From an uncultured Lewinella sp. (lineage in GTDB: Bacteria > Bacteroidota > Bacteroidia > Chitinophagales > Saprospiraceae): a stretch of DNA of 64,000 nucleotides. A model generated the notes under the pieces. It worked only from the letters and a program-made list of their open reading frames with translations. It made no database searches and had not been told where the DNA came from. The stretch is from the NCBI GenBank assembly GCA_937873655.1, contig CALMYQ010000094.1, forward strand, positions 124,001-188,000, given 5' to 3'. Both the position numbers and the translations under genes were made by a program. Positions 35,427 through 44,917 of the stretch are shown here, one piece after another (the first letter of the stretch is position 1; every line of letters starts with the position of its first letter).

Positions 35427-35855
35427 ATGCAAAAGAAATTTCAACTGATCACACTGCTTCTCCTGTTCGGTTCGATCGCTTTTGGGCAGGCTGAAAAACA
35501 GGCAACGGAAGCCATGCCGCGTTTTATAGATCCCAAATGCGAGGAAATTGAAGACCTTCGGGAGTGCAAGAGGTGCGCAGATATGCAAATGTTGAAGGTT
35601 GTCTACAGTAACCTGGTTGTACCCCAAAAGGCCGTTGACAACCATATTGCCGGAAACGTTGTGGTGACCTTCACAATTACTGTTGACGGGACCCTCGATA
35701 ATATCAAGGTACTGCAGGGCCTGGGATACGGTTGCGATGAAGCTGCCCTTGAAGCTGTCAAAAAACTGGGCAGATTCCAACCTGCTATACAGAACGGAAA
35801 GGAAATTCCGGTTGACTTCACCCTTCCGATCCGGTTTCGCGCCGAGAAACGGTAG
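35427..35855 (+). CDS. Small secreted TonB C-terminal-domain protein
   Basis: This 142-residue protein has a signal peptide (MQKKFQLITLLLLFGSIAFGQ) and a periplasmic TonB C-terminal fold. The landmarks are VVPQKAVDNHIAGNVVVTFTITVDGTLDNIKVLQGLGYGCDEAALEAVKKLGRFQPA and a final VDFTLPIRF strand. It lacks the transmembrane anchor and Pro-rich spacer of a true energy-coupling TonB. Four cysteines between residues 38 and 51 (CEEIEDLRECKRCADM, with one more in GYGCDE) may form disulfides. It overlaps the end of the convergent glycosyltransferase gene by 38 bp. Confidence 0.82.
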   Translation: MQKKFQLITLLLLFGSIAFGQAEKQATEAMPRFIDPKCEEIEDLRECKRCADMQMLKVVYSNLVVPQKAVDNHIAGNVVVTFTITVDGTLDNIKVLQGLGYGCDEAALEAVKKLGRFQPAIQNGKEIPVDFTLPIRFRAEKR

Positions 35856-37158
35856 TCATCGTCAGGCTTTCCAGGTACAAACCTGCAATCCGTTGGATGC
35901 CGTATAACCGGGCATAAACGGCCTTTTGAACGTCATCCAGTTCACGGTTCAGGTTCCGGCGCATGAACTGTTCCAATGCCCCGGTCTGACCGGGAGCGCC
36001 CGGTTCCAGGTTCAGGATCAGGGGGTAATCCCGTGCAAAATCCGCAAAGGCATCCGACGGACCGGCAACCACATTGATGATGGGCTTGCCCGAGCAGAGG
36101 TATTCCGCTGCCTTGCTGGGCAGATGGTAGTCCGTTGTGTTGCCGAAGTTGAGCAGAAAACCGGCCTTCAGCATTTCCTCCGCAACTGCCTGCCTGGGGA
36201 CCAGGCCGCGAAACCGGACCAATTCCGTCAATTCCGGATAGGTCGAAAATCCATCCATGACCCATTGCGGAATCTCACCGAAAAAATGGATGAACAGTTG
36301 GCGGCGGTAATCCGGGAAATCCGTTAAAAACGTCTTCAGCAGTTCAAAGAAGGAAAACGGCGACCGGACGTTGCTGTAAAAGGCGCCGAAATAGGCCAGA
36401 TTGAAGGCTTCGCCGGGAGGAATCGCCTTGTTTTTTTGATCCGCGAACAGCATTGGGTTCACCAACGGCGGAATAACGCGGATCTTTTCGCCGAGTTTTA
36501 ATTCAGGGAAATAGTCCTGGTAGCGGTCCTTCGCCTTTTGCAAGGTCACTGTGACCGCATCCGCCCTGGATAGCATTTTGCGTTCAATGCGGTCATTCAG
36601 CCGCCTGAACAAAGCGCGGTTATTCACCCTAAATTCTTTTGAATAGGCGAACGGGTCCTCGACATCCATCAACCAGAAAATTTCGGGAAAACGGCGTTTG
36701 ACTGCACCTGCGATCAAACAGGAGGTAAACGGCAGTGATACGCTGATTATCTTATCGAAAGCGTATTTTTTGTGAAGCGCCGTTGCAGCTTGCCTGCCGG
36801 CAAAATACCAGGTACAGGCGCCGTCGGGCCAATAAACCCTGCGCCAGGAAAGACCGACGGCCCGTTCCAGGAATTTGCGCAATCGCCCTTGTTTCTGAGG
36901 ACCTTCGCCGCCATGTGTTTCCGCCCTCCGGTTTCCGGTTTTCAGCCGGTTGTAGGCCCAATCCAGCAAGGACCCGTGACCGGCCCGGTGAATCCTGACC
37001 CCTTCAATCGTTTCCGCTCCGGGCAGCGGTGATCGTTCACTGCACAGCACATGCACTTCATGCCCGCTCCTCACCCATTCTTCGGCAATGGCCGACCAGC
37101 GGAAGACATTCGGCGTCATGACCGGGTGATAGTAAACCGTGATGATCAGTATGCGCAT
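35818..37158 (-). CDS. Glycosyltransferase family 4-like protein
   Basis: This protein starts at ATG 37158 (MRILIITVYYHPVMTPN) and has 446 residues. The N-terminus has the GT4-like VFRWSAIAEEWVRSGHEVHVL segment. The middle contains FWLMDVEDPFAYSKEF, and the C-terminal half has NLAYFGAFYSN, RFRGLVPRQAVAEEMLKAGFLLNFG and LPSKAAEYLCSGKPIINVVAG, which corresponds to the sugar-nucleotide site. The frame extends upstream to 37221, but the longer start would overlap the preceding membrane gene by 76 bp instead of 13. It is the last gene of the minus-strand run from the lipoprotein at 42114. Substrates are unknown. Confidence 0.82.
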   Translation of the reverse strand: MRILIITVYYHPVMTPNVFRWSAIAEEWVRSGHEVHVLCSERSPLPGAETIEGVRIHRAGHGSLLDWAYNRLKTGNRRAETHGGEGPQKQGRLRKFLERAVGLSWRRVYWPDGACTWYFAGRQAATALHKKYAFDKIISVSLPFTSCLIAGAVKRRFPEIFWLMDVEDPFAYSKEFRVNNRALFRRLNDRIERKMLSRADAVTVTLQKAKDRYQDYFPELKLGEKIRVIPPLVNPMLFADQKNKAIPPGEAFNLAYFGAFYSNVRSPFSFFELLKTFLTDFPDYRRQLFIHFFGEIPQWVMDGFSTYPELTELVRFRGLVPRQAVAEEMLKAGFLLNFGNTTDYHLPSKAAEYLCSGKPIINVVAGPSDAFADFARDYPLILNLEPGAPGQTGALEQFMRRNLNRELDDVQKAVYARLYGIQRIAGLYLESLTMTTVSRRETGSEG

Positions 37159-39047
37159 GGGCGTCCGAGTATGAGCAAACGAACCCCGGTCAAGGGATCC
37201 GTCAATGTTTTTTGAGCGCAATATCGGATCGGAAGCGGAATCTCCGCCCCCCTTTCGACAACGACAAAATCAATCGCCTGTTGTTGAATGAAATCCATTT
37301 GGGCGTGTGAATAATCCACGAAATCGCCCTTTCTTTTCTGGTCCCGGATAAATCTGAAAAACGGCGACCTGCGAATGGCGCCGGTTCGTTCGGGGAACCT
37401 GAACTGGTCCTCATTTTCCGGCACGCTCAATGCATTCACCCAATATCCCTTGCCGGTCAGGCCCAGAAAACTGCCGAAAAGGCACATGCGCGGGTCGGCG
37501 GTATAAAAGTTTTCCTGCTCAGGGTCGGCCAGTTCGGCTCCGATCGGGTTCTTTCCATTCAACCCGGCAATGGCGTCCTTCAGAAAATTCCCATTTACAA
37601 CCGGGTGTTGCGGGCGGATAAAAGCTACCTGAACAAATGACCAGATCAATACAAGCAAGATCCCGAAGGTGTAGGTGGACAAATCTCGCCTTTTCCCGGA
37701 CACCTCAAACGACAGGCCGCTCAAAAAAACGAAACTGATGGCTGCCAACGGATTGGCTATCAAAAGGAAAAATTGTTCCGCTTCACCATTGGCGTTAAAG
37801 ATCCCTTTGCAGAAAACGCCGCTCAGGACCAGGATCAACCAGGTTCCCAGGAATTTTCCTTCCGCCTTTATCCGGGTCCTGTCCCGGTAGAAGAGCGCAG
37901 CCGCCAGCAAAAACAACGGCCATACAAAAACCAGGTGTTTGATCACTGCCGCCGACCAGCCCCGCACTGAGCGCCAGGCGTATTCTCCTGCCGGAATGCG
38001 GGCGTTTTCTGAACCGATCACCAAATCACCGAAAAACGCATAAAACCCGACCAGGAACCCTGCAACAAGCGCCGGGACCAGGAGATCGGCAAGGAATCCG
38101 GACCGTTTGCGGCTGTTCTTGAACAGGCTCCAGCCTGCCGTCACCAGGAAAAAGATGCCGACCACCGGAGCATACACTGCATTCAGAACGGGCAATCCGC
38201 TTAAAAGCATAAAAGCAGGCCTGCGGCCGTTCTTTTCCCGGACCAGCATAAGCGCTCCCGCCAGCATCCAATAGGCCATTGCGGCCTTTGCCCAGATGAA
38301 GACAGGGCAATTGTACCCGCCGGAAAAAGTCCATCCCCAAAAGATGGCCGGAAAGTATATCGCAAAAAACGAGATCAAAAAAACCTTCAGCTTACCCTTG
38401 AAATACCGGGTTATAACGGCCCGGTTGGCGGCAAAGCAAATACCGCAGACTACGGGCAAATAAACATAATTGTAGGAAGACAACGAACTGAGCGACCCCG
38501 ATTGGGTAATGGCCGCCAGCCAAAGATCCGGATAATGATAGGGTTCAGCCAGCGTTGTGGCCGCTATACCGCTCAATTCATACCAGGGAGAGGGCCGCTC
38601 AATCCCGGTCCGCTTCAAATATTCCGCTGTTGCGGCATAGATCCCGTAATCCTCATCCCCGGGGCTGGCGACAGCCGGATTGAAATATTGGTTGGTCAAC
38701 CACTGAATCACCAGATAGGCGAAAGCGGCCATGAAGACCAGCAATAGCGCTTTCCACTCGATTTGCGTTTTTATTGTCCGGCTGTATCCCTTATTTATCC
38801 TCAAAAGGGCTCCGAGGTAGATCAGGACAAATCCCAGGCAAACAGTCCGGCCCCCGGTGTGAAAAACAGCAAATCCGGTGGTCAGGCCCACGGCCCCCAA
38901 GGCCAGTTTGCCAAAACAGGATAGCGCATCATCCCTGCCCGCAGGCCCGAACGGGGCCCATAACAACCACCCCGCGGCATAGCTCAGCGCCAATACCACC
39001 GTAATACCCGCCAGTTGCTGGATAATTTCTGCCTGCATAAAAATCAA
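37146..39047 (-). CDS. Polytopic membrane protein of the polysaccharide region
   Basis: This 633-residue protein has roughly 12-14 hydrophobic segments. A soluble loop after the third or fourth segment contains SPGDEDYGIYAATAEYL and EPYHYPDLWL, a pattern like the acceptor-side loops of GT-C glycosyltransferases. A C-terminal soluble domain of about 120 residues (from about residue 505) includes NFYTADPRMCLFGSFLG and FVVVERGAE. I do not recognise a named family; a GT-C-like transferase or polymerase is a reasonable guess. It starts at 39047 (or ATG 39038), 10 bp after the flippase stop, and overlaps the next glycosyltransferase by 13 bp. Confidence 0.7.
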   Translation of the reverse strand: MIFMQAEIIQQLAGITVVLALSYAAGWLLWAPFGPAGRDDALSCFGKLALGAVGLTTGFAVFHTGGRTVCLGFVLIYLGALLRINKGYSRTIKTQIEWKALLLVFMAAFAYLVIQWLTNQYFNPAVASPGDEDYGIYAATAEYLKRTGIERPSPWYELSGIAATTLAEPYHYPDLWLAAITQSGSLSSLSSYNYVYLPVVCGICFAANRAVITRYFKGKLKVFLISFFAIYFPAIFWGWTFSGGYNCPVFIWAKAAMAYWMLAGALMLVREKNGRRPAFMLLSGLPVLNAVYAPVVGIFFLVTAGWSLFKNSRKRSGFLADLLVPALVAGFLVGFYAFFGDLVIGSENARIPAGEYAWRSVRGWSAAVIKHLVFVWPLFLLAAALFYRDRTRIKAEGKFLGTWLILVLSGVFCKGIFNANGEAEQFFLLIANPLAAISFVFLSGLSFEVSGKRRDLSTYTFGILLVLIWSFVQVAFIRPQHPVVNGNFLKDAIAGLNGKNPIGAELADPEQENFYTADPRMCLFGSFLGLTGKGYWVNALSVPENEDQFRFPERTGAIRRSPFFRFIRDQKRKGDFVDYSHAQMDFIQQQAIDFVVVERGAEIPLPIRYCAQKTLTDPLTGVRLLILGRPCAY

Positions 39048-39057
39048 CAGCTTATGC

Positions 39058-40482
39058 TCAAAACACCTTTTTGATCAAACGAAAAAATGACCGGTTAAAC
39101 CGGTGGGTAAGATACCCGAAAAGTCCCAGATAAACCGAAACGCCTGCAATCATCAGATCGGGCGGCAATATAAACAACCCCGCGGCTGCACCCAGGGATA
39201 TTAGCGCAGGTACAGCAACGGAATTAGCGAATTCCCCAAAACCCGCCCGCAACAAGGGATGCAGCAGGCCAATCCAGGAGAAGCATAACAGCAGGGCATG
39301 GCTCCCGGCTATCCCATAGGAAACGGCTACCAGATCCTTATCCCGCAAGAACCAGATCATGCCTGCGGTCAGCAAGCCGTATCCAAAACTGGTCACTGTC
39401 CAGCGATTGATCTTTCCCTGGGAAAGCAGGAGATGGTCCACCGGATTTAGCATAGCGTGAAAAACAACAAACAGGCTCAGGGCGCGAAACACCCCGGCGT
39501 ATTCCGTCCAATCCGCACCAAAATACCAGGTTGTGACCCAGGGGGACAAGAAAAACAAGGCCGTATAAACCGGCAAATGCAAGGTAGCAATCCCATTGAG
39601 CAAAGCAAGGTACATCGTCCTCAATCGCCAGGGGTGGCCCTGCAACCGGGAATACACCGGAAAAACCGCCCGCTCGAGGGCTTCGGTCGCCAAAGCCGCC
39701 GGCCGGACCAATGCCCGTTTGAAAACATCATAAACCCCAAGCGCATCCAATCCAAGCCATCTGCCGATCAGCAGGTAATCCAGGCTGAAAACCAGTTGGG
39801 TGACCATCCGTTCTGCCAGATGCGCGCGGCCGAATTGAAAAAAATGCTTCAATTCTCCAATGGGCGTCGGCGGAACATCCCTCCAATGCTGATTTTTCAA
39901 CCGATGGAACAAACTTTCAACGACCAGCTTTGCAGCAAACCCGAAAGCAAGTGAAAAAGGCCCGTAATGGAGCCGGGCAAGAACTACCGTTACAATAAAA
40001 TATAAAGAAAATCCGATTAATTCGTTAATAAACAAGGTTTTATACCTGAATTCCCGATACAACCATGCGCGGTGAATTCCACCGATCGTATAGCTGCCCA
40101 ACCCGGCGCCGAAAACGGCAGCCAGGTTCGCCATTGCTCCCTCGCCGTATTGGTAGCCCAAATAGATGCCGATCAGCCAGAACACCAGGAAAACGCCTGC
40201 TGCCGCCCACCCTGATAATTGCAAAAGGCGCCGCAACTGGCCGGCGGAAATATCCTTTTGCTGGATGACGGCTGACTGAAATACAGCATACTGCGCCTGA
40301 AGGAACAGGCCGCCGAATACCTGGATCAGCGCCATGGCGGCAAAATCGGCTTTGTCCAGCAACCGGACCAGCACATAGGTTTGCACCAGGCCCAGCAAGA
40401 ACTGAACACCGGCGGCGATCCCCGTCCAGCGAATGCCAGTGAAAAGATTGCCTATCAGGTTTTCAGCGTTTCGATCAGCCAA
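39058..40482 (-). CDS. Polysaccharide flippase (Wzx/PST family)
   Basis: This 474-residue MOP-superfamily exporter would move lipid-linked oligosaccharides across the inner membrane. It has about 12-14 transmembrane segments and the WzxC-like N-terminus GIRWTGIAAGVQFLLGLVQTYVLVRLLDKADFAAMALIQVFGGLF, with a VIQQKDIS segment after the second helix. FSLDYLLIGRWLGLDALGVYDVFKRALVRPA is another diagnostic stretch. It lies 22 bp after the ruvB stop and 10 bp before the polytopic membrane protein, so it appears part of one transcript with both. Confidence 0.88.
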   Translation of the reverse strand: MADRNAENLIGNLFTGIRWTGIAAGVQFLLGLVQTYVLVRLLDKADFAAMALIQVFGGLFLQAQYAVFQSAVIQQKDISAGQLRRLLQLSGWAAAGVFLVFWLIGIYLGYQYGEGAMANLAAVFGAGLGSYTIGGIHRAWLYREFRYKTLFINELIGFSLYFIVTVVLARLHYGPFSLAFGFAAKLVVESLFHRLKNQHWRDVPPTPIGELKHFFQFGRAHLAERMVTQLVFSLDYLLIGRWLGLDALGVYDVFKRALVRPAALATEALERAVFPVYSRLQGHPWRLRTMYLALLNGIATLHLPVYTALFFLSPWVTTWYFGADWTEYAGVFRALSLFVVFHAMLNPVDHLLLSQGKINRWTVTSFGYGLLTAGMIWFLRDKDLVAVSYGIAGSHALLLCFSWIGLLHPLLRAGFGEFANSVAVPALISLGAAAGLFILPPDLMIAGVSVYLGLFGYLTHRFNRSFFRLIKKVF

Positions 40483-40504
40483 TCCTTAGCATTATTTTCG
40501 TCCG

Positions 40505-41530
40505 CTAAAACAAGGTACCCGCTCTGCCGGGCGGTACGATACCCAGGTGGCGATACGCCTTTTCGGTGGCTTCCCGGCCGCGCGGAGTCCGCTGGAGGTA
40601 CCCCTCCATGATCAGGAACGGTTCGTGGACTTCTTCGATGGTGCCGGGTTCTTCGCCCACAGCGGTGGCAATCGTGGTCAGGCCGACCGGTCCGCCCTTG
40701 AATTTTTCGATAATGGCGGTCAGGATGCGGTTGTCCATTTCGTCCAGCCCGCCTTCATCCACATTCAGGGCCTGGAGGCCGAATTGGGCGATTTCCAGGT
40801 TGATGACGCCGTCTCCCTTGATCTGGGCAAAATCGCGCAGCCGCCGCAGGAGGGCGTTGGCGATCCGGGGTGTTCCCCTGCTTCGCCGCCCGATCTCGTT
40901 GGCGCCTTCGGGTGTAACCGAGACGCCCAATAAATTTGCCGACCGGTTGACAATCCGGATCAGGGTCGGTACATCGTAATAATCGAGGTGGCAGTTAATG
41001 CCGAACCTGGCGCGCATGGGAGCGGTCAGCAACCCCATTCGGGTGGTCGCGCCGACCAGGGTAAACGGATTCAGCGTGATCTGGATGCTCCGGGCATTCG
41101 GCCCGCTGTCGATCATGATATCTATCCGGTAATCCTCCATCGCTGAATAGAGGTATTCTTCCACAACAGTATTGAGCCGGTGTATCTCATCGATAAAAAG
41201 GACGTCGCCTTCTTCCAGGTTGGTCAGCAGGCCGGCCAGGTCGCCTGGTTTTTCCAGGACGGGGCCGGATGAAAGCTTCAGATTGGCGCCCAATTCGGTC
41301 GCGATAATATGCGACAAAGTGGTTTTGCCGAGCCCTGGGGGGCCATGCAGCAGGACGTGGTCCAGGGCTTCACCCCGTTGAAGGGCTGCCGCAATGAAAA
41401 CCTCCAGGTTATCCACAATCCGGGGCTGGCCGCTGAATTCATCTAAGGCTTTGGGCCGGAGCGCTTTTTCAATCTGGCGATCCTCCGGGTTCATTCCCTC
41501 ACCGCGGGGATCAAGATTCGGATTGGACAT
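40505..41530 (-). CDS. ruvB: Holliday junction branch migration helicase RuvB
   Basis: RuvB is the hexameric AAA+ motor that drives branch migration with RuvA. The 341-residue protein has Walker A GPPGLGKT (63-70), Walker [12 protein letters not shown], sensor-1 region [21 protein letters not shown] and the C-terminal winged-helix domain ending [23 protein letters not shown] 41530 gives the standard N-terminus; the open frame up to 41590 would overlap the preceding lipoprotein gene. No ruvA or ruvC is adjacent. It sits in the middle of a tight minus-strand run, 2 bp after the lipoprotein gene and 22 bp before the flippase gene. Confidence 0.97.
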   Translation of the reverse strand: MSNPNLDPRGEGMNPEDRQIEKALRPKALDEFSGQPRIVDNLEVFIAAALQRGEALDHVLLHGPPGLGKTTLSHIIATELGANLKLSSGPVLEKPGDLAGLLTNLEEGDVLFIDEIHRLNTVVEEYLYSAMEDYRIDIMIDSGPNARSIQITLNPFTLVGATTRMGLLTAPMRARFGINCHLDYYDVPTLIRIVNRSANLLGVSVTPEGANEIGRRSRGTPRIANALLRRLRDFAQIKGDGVINLEIAQFGLQALNVDEGGLDEMDNRILTAIIEKFKGGPVGLTTIATAVGEEPGTIEEVHEPFLIMEGYLQRTPRGREATEKAYRHLGIVPPGRAGTLF

Positions 41531-41532
41531 GG

Positions 41533-42114
41533 TTAAGGTTTTTCGTAAATGACCTTGCCTTCGGCGCCGGGTTCCACCAACTGCAGGCAATCCTTGGCGG
41601 AAGGTTCGCTGCTTTGGCAGATCAGGGTTCCCTGACAGTCGTAAAGGAATGATTTCTCACCGGAGAACAGGTAGGCCCAGCCGTTGGTCCGGAACCGGTA
41701 TTTGGTGATTTTTGCGGATTTGAAAGCATTCAACAGATCGGGCATCCAGCCTTTTTCGGGCAACCGTTCCAGGTCGAGGCAATCCGGCCGGTTCGGGATT
41801 TCATCGGTCTTCCCGGCGGGTGTCCAGCAGGTGATTTCCACCATCGCGTCTTCCGCCATGCAGATGCCGGCCAGGCCTTCGAGCTTGCGGTAACCGAACC
41901 GGGCGGATTGGCCGGCCTTGAGTTCCAGGCCGTCAACCGAAATTCTGGCAGGCAGTAATTTTTCACCGGACTCCGTAACGATCATCAAACCGCATCCATC
42001 CAAACCGGTGAGATCCTCAACATGACCGGTTGTGTTGCAATCTCCGCCGTTTTGCTTTGTTTTGCAACCCGCCGCAGTCACAACGAGCAACAGTATAAAA
42101 ATTCTTACGTACAT
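41533..42114 (-). CDS. Small cysteine-rich lipoprotein of unknown function
   Basis: This 193-residue protein begins with a lipoprotein signal peptide: [17 protein letters not shown], with lipobox TAAGC and lipid-attachment Cys17. The mature part has eight further cysteines, including CNTTG, GCGL, ICMAED, ITCWTP, DCLDL, YDCQG, ICQSS and DCLQL, which suggests disulfide stabilisation in the periplasm or outside. I recognise no family and assign no function. It starts the minus-strand run lipoprotein-ruvB-flippase-membrane protein-glycosyltransferase. It diverges from icd over a 158-bp gap. Confidence 0.75.
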   Translation of the reverse strand: MYVRIFILLLVVTAAGCKTKQNGGDCNTTGHVEDLTGLDGCGLMIVTESGEKLLPARISVDGLELKAGQSARFGYRKLEGLAGICMAEDAMVEITCWTPAGKTDEIPNRPDCLDLERLPEKGWMPDLLNAFKSAKITKYRFRTNGWAYLFSGEKSFLYDCQGTLICQSSEPSAKDCLQLVEPGAEGKVIYEKP

Positions 42115-42173
42115 AAGGGTTATTTTAAATTCAAGCGCGGGGTAATTTATTCTTTAAAAACCCAAGTAATTAT

Positions 42174-42181
42174 TACTTTTG
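42174..42181 (+). promoter_or_regulatory. Candidate icd promoter -7 element
   Basis: TACTTTTG matches TAnnTTTG. A TTTA at 42153-42156, 17 bp upstream, could stand in for the -33 TTTG. Transcription from here would give a 5' leader of about 85 nt before ATG 42273. Confidence 0.42.
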
Positions 42182-42272
42182 CGCTGCTTTTTTTGAACCT
42201 TCGTCCCCCTTGCGGGCAATCAACTCGCGCTCCGGCGCATCCTGCGGGAGCCAAATCAAAATATCAAAACCA

Positions 42273-43538
42273 ATGAGCGGAACAAAAGTAACCATTACCA
42301 ACGGAAAATTAAACGTGCCGAATGACCCGATCATTCCTTTTATCGAAGGCGACGGTACCGGGCCCGATATCTGGGCGGCATCTGTGCGCGTGTTGGATGC
42401 AGCTGTAGAAAAGGCCTACGGCGGTCAACGCAAGATTGTATGGAAGGAAGTGCTTGCCGGTGAAAAAGCCTTCAACAAAACCGGCGAATGGCTCCCGCAA
42501 GAAACGCTCGACGAGATTGAAGCCAACCTCATCGCCATTAAAGGCCCGCTCACGACTCCGGTCGGCGGCGGTATCCGGTCCCTGAACGTAGCCCTGCGCC
42601 AACGGCTGGATTTGTACGCCTGCGTACGTCCGGTCCAATACTTTTCCGGCGTACCTTCTCCCGTGAAAGAGCCGGAGAACGTGGACATGATCATCTTCCG
42701 GGAAAACACCGAAGACATCTACGCCGGTATCGAATACCTGAACGGCACGCCTGAATTGGATAAACTCAAGAAATTCCTGATCGGGGAAATGGGCGTTAGC
42801 CAGATCCGCTTCCCGAATACGGTATCCCTGGGCATTAAGCCGGTTTCCGTTGAAGGCACCGAACGCCTCGTCCGCGCAGCCATCGAATACGCCATCGACA
42901 ACAAAAAATCTTCCGTTACCCTGGTGCACAAGGGCAATATCATGAAATATACGGAGGGAAAATTCAAGGAGTGGGGATACCAGCTGGCCGAACGCGAATA
43001 CGGCGATAAAGTATTCACCTGGGCCCAGTACGACCGCATTGCCGCCAAGGAAAGTACGGAAGCTGCCAATAAGGCACAGAATGAGGCCATCGCCAAGGGC
43101 GCCATCATCATCAAGGATGTAATCGCGGATGCATTCCTGCAACAGATCCTGACCCGTCCTTCTGAATATTCCGTGATCGCTACCCTCAACCTGAACGGCG
43201 ATTACATCTCCGACGCCTTGGCAGCACAGGTAGGCGGCATCGGCATTGCACCCGGCGCCAACATCAACTACGTCAACGGTTGCGCCATTTTTGAAGCTAC
43301 CCACGGTACGGCGCCCAAGTATGCCGGCCTCGATAAAGTGAACCCAAGCTCGGTGATCCTTTCCGGCGAAATGATGTTCCGCTACATGGGCTGGAAAGAA
43401 GCCGCTGACCTGATCATCAAGGCCATCAACGCTGCCATCGGCAAAAAGCGGGTTACCTATGATTTCCACCGCCTGATGGATGGTGCGACCCTGCTAAAAT
43501 GTTCAGAGTTCGGTGACGAACTCATCGGCAATATGTAA
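42273..43538 (+). CDS. icd: NADP-dependent isocitrate dehydrogenase
   Basis: This TCA-cycle enzyme converts isocitrate to 2-oxoglutarate. The 421-residue protein is the dimeric Escherichia coli-like type. Visible motifs are [13 protein letters not shown], the substrate-binding [27 protein letters not shown] (serine in the position phosphorylated in E. coli), [45 protein letters not shown] (metal aspartates) and [19 protein letters not shown] 42273 is chosen over the upstream open frame (to 42210) because [13 protein letters not shown] matches the family. A strong terminator follows 23 bp after the stop. Confidence 0.96.
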   Translation: MSGTKVTITNGKLNVPNDPIIPFIEGDGTGPDIWAASVRVLDAAVEKAYGGQRKIVWKEVLAGEKAFNKTGEWLPQETLDEIEANLIAIKGPLTTPVGGGIRSLNVALRQRLDLYACVRPVQYFSGVPSPVKEPENVDMIIFRENTEDIYAGIEYLNGTPELDKLKKFLIGEMGVSQIRFPNTVSLGIKPVSVEGTERLVRAAIEYAIDNKKSSVTLVHKGNIMKYTEGKFKEWGYQLAEREYGDKVFTWAQYDRIAAKESTEAANKAQNEAIAKGAIIIKDVIADAFLQQILTRPSEYSVIATLNLNGDYISDALAAQVGGIGIAPGANINYVNGCAIFEATHGTAPKYAGLDKVNPSSVILSGEMMFRYMGWKEAADLIIKAINAAIGKKRVTYDFHRLMDGATLLKCSEFGDELIGNM

Positions 43539-43561
43539 TTGAATATCCCCCAGCGGGAAAG

Positions 43562-43596
43562 ATACCTCCGGGCAGCTGTCCGGGGGTATTTTTTTT
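43562..43596 (+). terminator. Intrinsic terminator of icd
   Basis: A 10-bp stem (ATACCTCCGG paired with CCGGGGGTAT, one G-T pair) with an 8-nt loop is followed by eight T residues. It lies 23 bp after the icd stop. Its T tail overlaps the stop codon of the convergent flippase gene. Confidence 0.9.
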
Positions 43597-44917
43597 ATGA
43601 CTGAACCCCGAAGGCCGCCAGGAATGCGATCATCAACAACGCTGAATACCCCAGAAATACCGGCAAATCCAGGTATTTCCCCGGGCTAATGCCGTGTTTC
43701 CGGTACAAATATACGGCCGCCAATATTTTTTCGAGGGTAAAGGCCAATACCGTCCCCACGGCTGCGCCAATCAGGCCGATCCATTGCAGGAGCATCCAGC
43801 TCAATATAAGGTTGGCGCCGATTTCCACCAGTAGGATCCACAGGGCAGCCTTGTTCTCATCAAGGGCGATCATGACCGTCCTGGAAAATACCAACCGGCT
43901 GATCAGGATCAAAATGAACATATTGAAAATGGGAACGCTCTCCTCAAATGACCGGTTGAAAACGAGCGGTATCAGCCACCGGCTGGTCAGGATCAATACA
44001 ATGGACGGCGGAAAAAGGAGGTGAAACAACTTTCGGGATTTCACCTTCAGCGTCTCCATGCCCGACGCCAGATCTCCGGAAATCAGCGGTATCATAGCCG
44101 ATGAGAAGGCCGCGGTCATGGCGATCACAAAAGGCATCTCGCGGGCCCCATACCTGAAAACGGCAAATAAATGGTCGTTGCCGGGAAATTGAAAGCTGAT
44201 CAGCCAACCGTCCAAAGACTGGTTCAATCCGGCAATGAGCGCATAACCGACCAGCGGCCAGCTCAACATCAGCCAACGCGACATGATCCTCCGGTCGTAT
44301 CCGGGCTTGCCAATCCCCAGCAAACAGGTGATCAACCAGATATGTTTGATGACCGCAAGCCCGATCAGGCCGTAAAAGCTCCAGCGAAAATCAAGCCCCA
44401 TAAAGGGCGGAAGCGCAACGGCCAACAGGTAACCCAATCCTGAAAATATCCCGAACCGGAAATTGGACATCGGTTTGTCCTTCAGGAGATAAACGTTTTC
44501 CAGCAGGAAGGCAGGCAATTGAATAGCCAGATACCAGATAAAAAGCCTGTAATACGGCAAATCCGGAGCGCTGGTCAACACGAGCAGCACCTGCCGCTCA
44601 AAAAACAGGCAAATGCCCAGCAACAGCAACCCGAGTCCGGTGAGGAACAGGTAGGTGTCCCACAAAAAAACGGGCCGTTCGCTCGGTTCCAACTTCGGAA
44701 ACAAACTCAGCAAGCCCTGGGTCAGGCCGGAAATCCAAAAAGCGCTTAGCAAAAAACCGATATACAGCAGCTTCTCGTAAATGCCGATATCATCCGTTGA
44801 CAACCCCGACTTTGCCAGCAGAACGGCAACCGCCAGGACCGCCCCCTGGCGCATGATATGAAAAGCTTGCAGGGCTTTTACATTCGTCATCCAGGCGCTG
44901 AGCAGCCTGTTAGCCAA
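43595..44917 (-). CDS. Second polysaccharide flippase-like membrane protein (MOP superfamily)
   Basis: This 440-residue protein has about 12 transmembrane segments with the MOP (MATE/Wzx) pattern: LSTDDIGIYEKLLYIGFLLSAFWISGLTQGLLSLFP near the N-terminus, GYALIAGLNQSLDGWLISFQF in the middle, and WMLLQWIGLIGAAVGTVLAFTLEK near the end. It is only distantly like the flippase at 39058. It could export a different lipid-linked glycan. It overlaps the preceding saccharopine dehydrogenase-like gene by 8 bp, so translation is probably coupled although the functions seem unrelated. Confidence 0.82.
   Translation of the reverse strand: MANRLLSAWMTNVKALQAFHIMRQGAVLAVAVLLAKSGLSTDDIGIYEKLLYIGFLLSAFWISGLTQGLLSLFPKLEPSERPVFLWDTYLFLTGLGLLLLGICLFFERQVLLVLTSAPDLPYYRLFIWYLAIQLPAFLLENVYLLKDKPMSNFRFGIFSGLGYLLAVALPPFMGLDFRWSFYGLIGLAVIKHIWLITCLLGIGKPGYDRRIMSRWLMLSWPLVGYALIAGLNQSLDGWLISFQFPGNDHLFAVFRYGAREMPFVIAMTAAFSSAMIPLISGDLASGMETLKVKSRKLFHLLFPPSIVLILTSRWLIPLVFNRSFEESVPIFNMFILILISRLVFSRTVMIALDENKAALWILLVEIGANLILSWMLLQWIGLIGAAVGTVLAFTLEKILAAVYLYRKHGISPGKYLDLPVFLGYSALLMIAFLAAFGVQS

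Noticed and set aside
42309..43469. 386-residue minus-strand ORF opposite icd
   Set aside because: It lies wholly inside icd, whose catalytic motifs are intact. The antisense frame is open only because of codon bias and shows no family pattern.
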